From Dermacentor variabilis (taxonomy: Eukaryota > Arthropoda > Arachnida > Ixodida > Ixodidae), in contig NC_134572.1 in assembly GCF_050947875.1 (NCBI RefSeq), positions 121,081,105-121,145,104 of the forward strand: a DNA stretch of 64,000 nucleotides, written 5' to 3'. A model generated the notes under the pieces. That model was not told where the DNA came from and made no database searches. It saw only the letters and a list, made by a program, of their open reading frames with translations. How positions within the stretch are numbered: the first letter of the stretch is position 1; each line of letters opens with the position of its first letter. Of this stretch, positions 55,683 to 64,000 are shown one piece after another. Position numbers and translations under genes: made by a program.

Positions 55683-56661
55683 CTAGGCAAATTGGTCTGA
55701 AGTCTTAACAGGCTGTGAGGTGGCCTCATCCCAAACGTAAACGGTATTGGCTACCCGAAGCCGCTCATAGTCAAGAGAAACTTTATGGCCTTTAGCTCTA
55801 AACTGTTTGCCATGTTGCCATAGTTTAGAATGTTTCTTTAAAGTAGCCACACAAAAGGCGTGGCTAATAGGGATGGCTGAGCCTTTCAGTTTGAATGAAT
55901 TATGTAGGACGCGCAATTTCTCATTGTAATCAAAGAAGTTCATTATGACTGGTCTAGGTTTATCAGGTAGCTTTTTTTCCTATTCTAAGCACCCTTGTTA
56001 TGGTACAAACTGATAACCCCAGCTTTACGCGGGTTGCATCTTCAGTAATTGCGTGCTTTAATACACTCGGACTCTCGCGATCACAATCAGGAAGGCCAAG
56101 AACAACTAAATTGCGGGGCCGACTTCTGTCTTCGAAATCGTATTTCTTTTTTTGCGCAGTGAACACTTTCTTTAGAGAGGTAACTTCAGTTTTTAATTGG
56201 CTGATTCCTTCGGTATGCTGCGCGAGCACCTTTAGCGTATCACTTCATTCTGTGAAATGGGCACTCATCGATTTTGCAAGATTGGAATGCGACGGAGTTA
56301 GGTTATCAATAGATGCTTGTAAGGATGAGGACACATCGTAAAGAAAAAGCTTAATTTCAACCCTAGAACCTCCGGGATTTTGTTCAATATCACCAGCAAG
56401 CAACAGAAAAAGCACACCCCATGCGTCATCAAGTAAAGAAAGGCACTGTTCAGGGCACGACCGGATGATAATACACCTATCATTGCTATGAAAGGAGCGA
56501 CAGGAATAATAAGGAGAAACCTGTACAAAGAACATAAGGCAGATCATGGCTGCATCTGCGGTGGCCTCGCCGCACCCTCTGAAGATGAGCTTGAGTTGTC
56601 CGGGAATTTGTACTGTGAACGGTGGCGCTGAAGGTCGGGGCTGCTGAGCAGATTGCGTCAC
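55683..56661 (-). pseudogene. CR1/L2-type ORF1 with decayed 2A-like motif
   Basis: Three pieces on the - strand. N-terminal: MTQSAQQPRPSAPPF and further LLDDAWGVLFLLLAGDIEQN continuing PGG, which is a 2A-like sequence (56368-56394) whose final Pro is replaced by Gly. Middle: a coiled-coil-like region (HTEGISQLKTEVTSLKKVF) and the RNA-binding start RPRNLVVLGLPDCDRES. C-terminal: KLRVLHNSFKLKGSAIPIS and RAKGHKVSLDYERLRVANTV. This is the usual order coiled coil, RRM-like, C-terminal domain of LINE ORF1 proteins. Separated by stop codons and a shift near 55970-56240. Confidence 0.8.
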
Positions 56662-56700
56662 TAAGCCTCAGTTGATATCATCAGACACGAGGTCGACAAG

Positions 56701-58786
56701 AAGAATTCCGTCATCAGGACTGTAAGATGATGAGCACAGGAGATGATCACAGTGGCCAGCGTGAGCTGTACAAAGAACATGAGGTGGTTAATGGCTGCAT
56801 CTGCGATGGTCTCGCCGTGTCCTCTGGTGTTACGCGTAAGTAAGACACCTTAGCTACCACGTTATCACTAGAATATGCGCTACGCGTTCATCATTGTAAA
56901 CGTCGACTTTAGTCTATGTCAAAAATAAAACAATGCTTGTAAGCTGTACGATTTCGGTTTAAAATATAGCTAGGCTGAAGTGGCTCTATACAACACTAAT
57001 TTAGTCGCTTCATTGCCACCGATTTCTGTCGAATCAGTACTTTGTGTCAGACGTACGCTGCATCGTCACCGATGATGAAGAGTGAACGTAGTGCACTTGA
57101 AATGCAACTAGGTTACGCCTCTATCAAGTGAACCAGAGCGCGGTGTATCTATGAACCACGAACCATGTATCTATGAACTATCTATGAACCATGTATCTAT
57201 GTGCATGTATCTATTGCAAAAAGATGGTCTCTCTGTCCAGATCCATCGAGGCGCTGGGGTGAACATGCATTCCTGCCATATTATCACACAATTCGCTTCT
57301 CATTTTTGTGAGTGAGCGCTTGACAGCCAGAAGTGTCTTGAACATAACTACAAAGCGACTATAAAACTACACTAGGTGTTATGGTTATTAATAAATAGGG
57401 AACCAGAGATGAGGGACGCAATTCGCCGGGCATGCCTGAAAGAATGCAAAGGGGGCACAAAAAATTCAAGCTACCTGCAGTAAGGCTTCGGTTTTTCCTT
57501 ACGCTAATCGCCTTCTGCACACTGTTTCTGAAACTCCATGTCACTAAGATTCTGTTGACTATGACGAGCTTAGGGCAAGCTTCTTGCACGCAACACTGCT
57601 GAACTTGGGACCGTTTAACTTGAAATGTGTTCGTGCTACAGAGAGCTTAAACGTAAGCTCACAACGACAATTCTCATCGGGTACGCGCTGTGCTTAACCG
57701 TTGCGATAAATTTTAGGCCTAATTGCTCTCACTGAGTAGGCCTTTACAACTGCTTTCCGAGGGTCACCTTTGAGCCTCTGCTTCCTTTAATGGAAAAGGC
57801 TGGGCTGCGCATCACCAAACCTGATGCGTCAACTGAATAATAAAATACGCTTAACATTAGCCTCTAATCGTCCTACAGTGAAGTGGCAAGAGGAGGCTCT
57901 TCGAGACAAGCCGTTCTTTTTACGTGGCATTCGAAGCAAGCGCTAGAAAAGTTGTAATTTAAGATCACACGTCTTGTGAAGCTCAAACTCGATCACTATG
58001 TTTTTGAAATCATTCTGTTTGAGAAGTTGCATGTGGTTTCATTATGGTTCAGCCTGTTTGCATTTATAGCGCGGAATAAAATTAGTGTATTTATCTACAG
58101 TCAAATTACACAAACAGCGCGGTGAAATCAAGTCAGCCGCGTGAGCTGAGTTGTGTAAGATCAACCACAGCACAAAACGGCATACCATTCATGATTGCAC
58201 TTGCAAATACTTATTCTAATACTGTATGAAGGTTCGTGATTAAACTTAATGGCCAGTTTCCCACTTGCATGCTTCTTATCAGTTGCACATACATTCATTT
58301 CTGGCTTGTATGCTACAGGAACTAACTGGCGTTTCTCTGACTCCTTTGCGGCGCAGCACAGTCCCCATGCTAGTACGTATTTTTGCGATGAAACGGCGTA
58401 GTAATATGATAACGCTTCGAGGCCACACCACTAGCTTCAGCTTTCAAAGCTTCGATTCCTTTATGCTTCGCAGCGTTCGCGCTGGTGTGATGACGTGCGC
58501 GATTCGTAAAGCCCTTTGAACCGTTCTTCTTTTGGCGCACATTGCGGTCTGCTCCTATCACACGAGATGGGCGAGAACAACCGCAAAGGCAAATCGCACG
58601 CGAAATAAATAACAATAATAAAGAAAGTAAAGCAATAACTGCCTGTACGAAGCCTCTTAGAGTGCAATGCAAAGCAAAGAGAAAATAGAAGGCCCGCGAG
58701 CTCATATTACATTCGTCGCTGACACACATGATACCGCCGGAAGCCGCTGAGACCACAGAAATATGCTGCTCCTTCCTACATCGAGG
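56701..58786. other. Unassigned stretch
   Basis: No gene recognised. A short tandem of CCATGTATCTATGAAC-like units lies at 57150-57212. A 128-codon frame on the - strand (58370-58756) has no recognisable domain. Confidence 0.45.
57150..57212 (+). repeat. Short imperfect tandem repeat
   Basis: Units of the form AACCATGTATCTATG, three to four imperfect copies. Confidence 0.7.
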
Positions 58787-59752
58787 TCACACATGGCGTC
58801 GGCCGTTCCTCAGAGAGACGTGAGCCGAGCATTTCGAATCATTTCGGAAGCGTCCAAAACGAATTATGCATGAGAAGGCCCGGCGGCTTAGCCCTTCATA
58901 TACTTTGAAGAGGCCGCCCTTTGCCGCTTCTCTGCGCTCTTTCTTTGCTGCCATTCCTGTGAATGGTCGACGCATAAAGTTGGTTCCTGGGAGTTTAAAT
59001 TGACTATTTCCCGTTCTTTCTTTTTCTAGCTCATCTCGCACAGTCGTCTTCCTTACAGTTCACAGATAAATTCCACTTCCTGTGCGAGCACACCTGGTGC
59101 TTTCGCGTGCAAACAATTCGGAACGACGCGTGGCTCTGGAGCGGCCTGTGTGCGCTTGAGCAGACGCTGCATTTTTTAAGCGGCATCTTTCTTTCAAGAG
59201 CGAGTGCGTTGCCGTTGCCGCTCCTTGTGTTTCAACGTAACCTGTCCCCGAGGCAGGTATTGCGTCTATACTTCAGAAAATGTGCTGCATAGATATAGAG
59301 GTTCTGCGATTGTCGATATTCCACATTCCCACATGCGAATGAATCTAGCATTCTACCCTATCTTTATAACAGCAGCGCGTGCTGAGCGCTTACCAGATGA
59401 ATTGTGATAGTCTTAACCAAATACGAACGACCTAAGCTACGACCTGCGCGCATGCAAACAGTTCAAGCTCTGGAGGGGGAAGGAAAACATGAAGGCCCAA
59501 TTCCTAGCTGGATATTGTGACTCGATAAGGTTACGAGATAGGGCAGCTAGGGCTGTGCTGTCCATGTAAAAGGGTTCGAACTTGCGGAATGAAAGCAAAG
59601 TTGTTAGCCTCTCATTAGTCAGAATTTTCCATGTCCGCATACGTGGTGCTCACAGTAAAGAAAGCAAAAGAAAGGAAAAGGAAGAAATGAAAGGAAAAAA
59701 AAACAAGAAAGGCAGCCCTGAGGCATGTGCTTGAGTTTCCATGTAACATAAA
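58787..59752. other. Unassigned stretch
   Basis: A - strand frame at 58787-59041 (FKVYEGLSRRAFSCIIRFGR) recalls repeat-derived frames but is not assigned. A cysteine-rich run on the + strand at 59204-59260 is discussed under rejected items. Confidence 0.4.
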
Positions 59753-60160
59753 TATGTTTTCTCCTATACTCGAATTACAATTCGATGCTGTCATGTCTGC
59801 ATGATGTATAATAATATAATATTTGGGGTTTTACGTGCCAAAACCACTTTCTGATTATGAGGCACGCCGTAGTGGAGGACTCCGGAAATTTTGACCACCT
59901 GGGGTTCTTTAACGTGCACCTAAATCTAAGCACACGGGTGTTTTCGCATTTCGCCCCCATCGAAATGCGGCCGCCGTGGCCGGGATTCGATCCCGCGACC
60001 TCGTGCTCAGCAGCCCAACACCATAGCCACTGAGCAACCACGGCGGGTGCATGATGTATCTAAGTTGTACTTTAGGAATCGTATGAGGAATTTTGTTTAA
60101 GTCAATTAGTTCAAAACGCACTAGCGCTAGGCGAAGGGCCTACGGGAATGAGAATGTATG
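59753..60160 (+). repeat. Dispersed repeat family G, copy 2, split by SINE
   Basis: GTTTTCTCCTATACTCGAAT and ATTCGATGCTGTCATGTCTG before the SINE, then CTAAGTTGTACTTTAGGAAT, CAATTAGTTCAAAACGCAC and GGCGAAGGGCCTACGG after it, match 31788-31930 in order. Confidence 0.55.
59810..60047 (-). repeat. Ruka-like SINE with perfect TSD
   Basis: The least diverged copy of the family here. The full order from CCCGCCGTGGTTGCTCAG to CCAAAACCACTTTCTG inverse and an ATTATATTAT tail is intact. Perfect 12-bp target duplication TGCATGATGTAT (59798-59809 and 60048-60059). Nested in family G. Confidence 0.95.
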
Positions 60161-60239
60161 CTGTGTAGTGTCCCTAATGCTATACTTATGATACCGTCCC
60201 CTAGTAGGCGCGGCCACTCAGACAGACCTCATACGGCAG

Positions 60240-60365
60240 CTGAAACGGCAGCTGTGAAAGGGCTTTGTCTTTCATTTTTATGACACAATTGAAATTTCAA
60301 CATTCGTTTAGTTCAATAACACACTTGCGCTTGGCGGAGGGCCTAGAAGAATGAGGGGGCATGAT
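60240..60365 (+). repeat. Family G partial copy
   Basis: TTTAGTTCAATAACACACTT and GCGCTTGGCGGAGGGCCTAG with AATGAGG match the second half of copy 2. Confidence 0.45.
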
Positions 60366-61094
60366 GTACTTCCGCACATGCGCTTGCGCGCCCGACGCAT
60401 GTCGTCTGTGGTGGCAGTGCTTGTGTAACGTCGTCTAACGTCGGTTGTACTCGCCTAACGTCGGCAACAGCTTCGCTGCACATCCACTTTTTACAGCGCA
60501 TCTGTGTACCTGTACGCCCAAATGCATTTTTTGTGTCCGTGGACGAAACCTCAACAGAACACAGCGGGAGGGGTGCACCGCGTGCGCCACTGATTTACTT
60601 GTAGCACCACCAGATGGCGCTTGCCTTCGCGCATCCGCGGCAGCGGCGGCTACGGCCTTGCGAAAAAAAAAGTTCGAGGAAGCTCGCATTCGCGCATAGT
60701 GTTCGCCGCAAGCGTTTGCCGGTAAAGATTGCGGTTGCATAAGCTGTAGTTGCCGGGAAGCGGAAACTGTAGCAAACGTAGCAATTGATTTCATCTGTTT
60801 TGTGACAGCAATATCGGAAGGCCCCGCATAGCACTCCTTAAGAGCAGCGTGAAGAAGATGAGCGCCGATTGGAACGGCAACGTCAATATGCACAACGGCG
60901 TCATACGCATGCTTGGCGGGATCCAATGAGTTGGAGCCCAATTTTTGCTCAAGTTTGGTGTGCCTATAACCTGCCGCCTCGTACAAATCAAAGCAAAGCC
61001 ACTGAAGGCCGCGGCATCTCATGTAGTGCGTTGCTCAATCGTTCAAGGCTACGTCACGTTGGTCTGTCGGATCAGGTGATACGACAGCTTCGCT
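60366..61094. other. CpG-rich stretch, probably repeat-derived
   Basis: Contains CACCAGATGGCGCTTGCC, CATTCGCGCATAG and GCCGCAAGCGTTTGCCGGT, motifs I associate with dispersed tick repeats. A 195-codon open frame on the - strand (60435-61022) crosses it; LGSNSLDPAKHAYDAVV and LLHAALKECYAG are not recognised. No splice support. Confidence 0.35.
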
Positions 61095-61103
61095 GCCCAA
61101 CAA

Positions 61104-61152
61104 ATGTGTGTGCGTGTATGCGCGTGCGTGCGTGCGCGCGTGTGTGCGTGCG
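61104..61152. repeat. GT/GC-rich simple repeat
   Basis: Alternating GTGTGCGTGCGTGCG-type tract with potential for Z-DNA-like alternation. Confidence 0.8.
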
Positions 61153-61159
61153 TATCTGA

Positions 61160-61280
61160 GAATTTTTGTGAGCCTTTCCTCGGTCCTCTTTCTAATGCCT
61201 CTCAACCCTAGTGAAGGGTAGCAAACCGGAGACTAATATCTGCTTAACGTCCCTGCCATTCATCTATCTCTCCCCGTAAT
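61160..61280 (-). repeat. Dispersed repeat, copy 3 of 3
   Basis: On the - strand GGCAGGGACGTTAAGCAGAT, CCGGTTTGCTACCC, CTTCACTAGGG; inverse counterpart of 28790-28860 and 745-845. Confidence 0.45.
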
Positions 61281-61734
61281 CTTGCTATGCTGTCGCCATC
61301 TGTGCACTTTGACTAAAATGCTCATCTGTAAGCCACAAACAGAACGCGTTCTGGAACATTAAAGAAAGCAACACCGGCAGGTCTGTGCGTAAGCGGACAC
61401 ATATACCAATGATGATGATGATGATGATGATGTGTGGTGTATTATGGCGCAAGGGCCAGGTTTGGCCAAAGAGCGCCATGGCAAGTGGTAATGTTGACGA
61501 TGTATTATGGATGGCGTGCACAATGAATTCGTCATGGTAGATGTAACATGGCTGTAAAAGGGCCTAAAATCTGTAGCTGTAAGTGGCGTAGAATATATAG
61601 TTGCTAAATAATGACGGTGACTAGGCATTGATGTGGGCTATGGCAATGGGCTTTCGTTAAAACATTATGCAATAAAACAACACTGACACCAGAGTTTCAA
61701 GAGAGGCCTTGAATGTAGGGCTGTTAGTCATGTG

Positions 61735-62322
61735 CTAAAAATTGCCTGGCCAAATGATTTTCAGGGTGTCGGTTTCGGCTAAATAATCTAAGACTATTTG
61801 CAGTTTAAAAAATGGTTCGTCACTAAGAAAAAATGCAGGATGGAGAGGTATATCTTCCCGATATGCAGAAGGGAAATACTTTTTCCTCTCTGTTTCTATT
61901 GCAGGACACTGGATAAGAACATGGAGGACTGTCAGGCTATCGCCGCACCTACTACAAGTAGGAGGATCCCCGCCATTCAAGAAGTAGGAGTGAGTACTGT
62001 AAGTGTGTCTTATTCTTAATCGGCAATGAAGTACTTCCTTCTACCGTGCTGTTTTGTCACTTATCCAATTCCGCAATCTTGGTTTTATTATATGTAACTT
62101 ATTCAATGTTTGTGTATCCCACTCTGCTTGCCAATGATTCCTCAATTTACGGCGCAGAAAGGGCCTTAGGTCTGTGGCAGGAATGGGGATATTTCCATCT
62201 GTGTCCCTAAAACTCACAGACGTAGCGTTTTCGTCAGCATCTACGTTGCCTTTTATACCTTTATGGCCAGGTACCCAGCATAGGATAATCGCTTGGTTGC
62301 ACATATATGCGGAGCATAACAA
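61735..62322 (-). pseudogene. LINE RNase H end and C-terminal zinc-binding segment
   Basis: 62322-62041 reads CNQAIILCWVPGHKGIKGN and DADENATSVSFRD, the RNase H block with VPGH (active-site His) and the last acidic residues. After an in-frame stop the same frame continues LHCRLRIRHTYSTHSYFLNG, PPTCSRCGDSLTVLHVLIQC, a C-x2-C...H...C module, to the end KIIWPGNF. Two stops (62332 and 62041) bound the pieces, with no frame change. Confidence 0.87.
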
Positions 62323-62331
62323 GCTATACAG

Positions 62332-63024
62332 CTAATTAAAGACCGAATTCTTATGCTTTCGTAAGCTAATTAGGGCTCTCATTACACTTAATGAGTCTGT
62401 GAAGACAATAGCCTTAACGATATTTCTGAGCCGTATGTGTTGAATGGCCTTAAGAATGGCGTATGCTTCCGCTGTAAAGATACTGGTGCGTGGTTTTAGT
62501 GGTCCAGATGTTGAAACCGAGACTCCCAGAGCTGCGTAAGCAACACCAGCTGGAGACTTCGAAGCATCTGTGTAAAATTCATCACATGAGTACTTCTCCT
62601 TGAGTTCCAGAAAATGCGAATATATGTGTGCCTTCGGGGCTCGTTTCGATATTTCTAAGAAAGAGATGTCACAATGGATAGTCTGCCACTCCCTAGGCAG
62701 TGGAAGCCGTGTAGGAGCCATTAGGACATTGTGTAAAAGAGGGACCCCTGTTTTTTCTGACAGTGCTTCCAACCGGAGGGACAGAGAAGGCCTAGTGGCT
62801 GGGCGGTTACGAAACAGCCTAGCAGTGGACAAATCGCATATAGTGGAATGACAAGGATGTTTAACATCTGAGTTAACTTTTAGGGCGTAGGAGAAAGTTA
62901 AATATCTCCTTTGGTAGCGCAATGACCATTCGTTTGATTCGACGTAGAGGCTTTCCACAGGGCTAGTCCTCCTAAAGGCGCCTGTAGCAAGGCGGATACC
63001 TAAGTGGTGAACAGGATCAAGCAT
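62332..63024 (-). pseudogene. LINE post-RT region and RNase H start
   Basis: 230 codons in frame. HHLGIRLATGAFRRTSPVES (post-RT), then RNase H: CDEFYTDASK (first Asp, about 148), FTAEAYAILKAIQHI (Glu), IVFTDSLSVMRAL (second Asp). Ends at a TAA (62332) that interrupts the domain; the rest follows in the same frame. Confidence 0.9.
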
Positions 63025-63097
63025 TTTCAGAGCACTAGGTCCGGCAGAATTATAGACTATTGCTCCGTAGTCAAGGCCGTATTAATATTAGACTTTT

Positions 63098-63910
63098 TTA
63101 CAGCTTTAAAAGGCACCGCCTGTCACTTCCCCAAGATGAACGTGACAAGAGCTTCAGCAGGTTCATAGACTTGAGGCACTTTGATTTCAGATACTTCTGG
63201 TGTGGTACAAAAGTCAGCTTACTGTCTAAAAGGATTCCTAGAAATTTGTGTTCATGGCTCACAGATAGCCGTTCTCCATTTAGACCTATTGCGGGGTCCG
63301 CCAGTATGCTTCTCTTGTTAGAAAACAGGACGCATGTACTTTTTTGTAGGTTTAGCTTGAAACCGTTTTTGTCTGCCCACTTAGATAATTTATTTATGCA
63401 AAGCTGTACTTGCCGCTCACAGATACTTAGGTTACATGATTTGAAACCTATCTGGATGTCATCCACATATACAGAATAAAACATAGTATGTGGTATGGCA
63501 GTCTGGATCGAGTTCATTTTGACAATAAAACGAGTGCAGCTTAGCACACCACCTTGCGGAACACCAGCCTTTTGCGTAAATGGACGAGACAGAACGTTAC
63601 CAACTGTAACACGGAACGTGCGATTGGCGAGGTAACTCTGAATCACGTTCAACAAGTTGCCTCGAACTCCCATTTCAGCCAGGTCACGGAGGATTCCAAA
63701 ACGCCAGGTTGTGTCGTATGCCTTTTTCATATCTAAACATACTGACAGGAAAAACTGTTTATGGACAAAGGCATCATGGATATTTGTCTCGATGCGGACA
63801 AAGTGATCTGTTGTGGATCTACCCTCCCTAAAACCGCACTGTAAAGGATCGAGCATCTTGTTGCTTTCCAGAAAATGGATAAGGCGACGGTTAATCATCT
63901 TCTCAAACAA
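63098..63910 (-). pseudogene. LINE reverse transcriptase core
   Basis: 270 codons in this frame, which remains open upstream (LFEKMINRR is preceded by ARPIALTSCLC). Motifs: LQCGFREGRSTTDH (about 23-36), VCLDMKKAYDT (Asp at 60), AGVPQGGVLS (116-125), YVDDIQIG (148-155, catalytic YVDD), KNGFKLNLQKSTCVLF (about 181-196), HKFLGILLD (about 222). It ends at a TAA in place of a usual Tyr codon (LKLYKSL). All catalytic residues of the palm are present. Confidence 0.92.
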
Positions 63911-64000
63911 TTTGCATAGACAACTTGTCAGAGCTATAGGCCTAGCACTGTCGGCTGAGGAAGGGTCCTTGCCCTCTTTGAGAATGGAGATTACGACTGA

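Larger units (their letters stand above)
51457..56700 (-). mobile_element. CR1/L2-type LINE, near full length, with three later insertions
   Basis: On the - strand the order is ORF1 (56661 to about 55683), ORF2 endonuclease (about 55669-54930), linker (54289-54056), RT (53450-52184, in pieces), post-RT region (52073-51553) and a 3' tail TAAATAAAATAAATAA at 51459-51478. Three insertions interrupt it: an RTE fragment (52851-53294), a SINE (53452-53694) and a + strand LINE end (54285-54925). Without these the element is about 4 kb. Many frameshifts and stops make it inactive. The (TAAA)-type tail and ORF1 with 2A-like motif fit CR1/L2-group elements. Confidence 0.88.
61411..64000 (-). mobile_element. 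I-like LINE with RT and RNase H, runs off right edge
   Basis: A LINE on the - strand with 3' end at the GAT repeat 61411-61432 and 5' part beyond 64000. Order on the - strand: RT, RNase H, C-terminal zinc-binding segment, 3' untranslated part with GGCCAAACCTGGCCC. One frameshift (about 63060-63095) and three in-frame stops (63098, 62332, 62041) are present. RT plus RNase H without LTRs places it in the I group. Confidence 0.9.

Noticed and set aside
59199..59290. Cysteine-dense run (RCRCRSLCFNVTCPRGRYC) after TTTCTTTCAAG, resembling part of a cysteine-rich extracellular domain
   Set aside because: The possible donor (GGCAG|GTATTG) gives unequal phases, and the in-frame continuation loses the pattern at once. 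Kept only as a note; spliced reads would decide.
60435..61022. 195-codon frame on the - strand as a gene
   Set aside because: Overlaps dispersed-repeat motifs, no domain and no splice context.

Overview
The window looks like nuclear DNA of a hard tick (Ixodidae). It has no bacterial-style operons. It is mostly dispersed repeats: tRNA-derived SINEs resembling the ixodid 'Ruka' family, several LINE clades (RTE, CR1-like, RNase H-bearing I-like, L1/Tx1-like), Penelope-like elements with a GIY-YIG domain, hAT and PIF/Harbinger DNA elements, and (AT)n and (CA)n microsatellites. The tick assignment rests on recalled repeat families and on this overall composition, not on a database search.

Only one host gene is convincing. 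It lies on the + strand and is split by multi-kilobase introns. Two exons (30418-30558 and 35161-35295) each encode one six-cysteine EB/EGF-like module, and both are symmetric phase 1-1. A third exon (39849-39960) encodes a transmembrane helix and ends in phase 2. The product would be a single-pass surface protein with EB/EGF-like repeats outside the cell. A weaker upstream exon (26734-26814) and two possible tail exons (43922-43975 and near 45764) are listed with low confidence. The 5' end of the gene is not identified, and its introns are filled with transposons.

Layout. 1-13 kb: LINE debris, a broken basic-protein frame, a 62-bp tandem array, two SINE types and two microsatellites in otherwise unassigned DNA. 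13-17.7 kb: a nested stack in which a terminal-inverted-repeat element (here 'family F') is interrupted by a miniature Penelope-type insertion and by two LINE 3' ends; next to it a SINE is split by a 5'-truncated Penelope-like element with 56-bp inverted arms. 17.7-23.5 kb: nothing recognised. 23.57-26.08 kb: a non-autonomous hAT-like element with perfect 8-bp target duplication that holds a second nested inverted-repeat element. 26-46 kb: the host gene and its repeats, including an almost intact RTE retrotransposon sitting inside an (AT)n microsatellite, and a probable solo LTR. 46-51 kb: RNase H LINE 3' half, a decayed RT LINE with a SINE inside it, duplicated blocks and a PIF/Harbinger-like MITE. 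51.5-56.7 kb: one long CR1/L2-type LINE on the - strand with ORF1 and ORF2 both recognisable, a decayed 2A-like motif in ORF1, and three later insertions. 57-61.4 kb: sparse repeats. 61.4-64 kb: an I-like LINE running off the right edge.

No tRNA, rRNA, CRISPR or operon features were found. Target-site duplications and nesting allow a relative order of several insertions to be read directly, and these are the best-supported structural results here.
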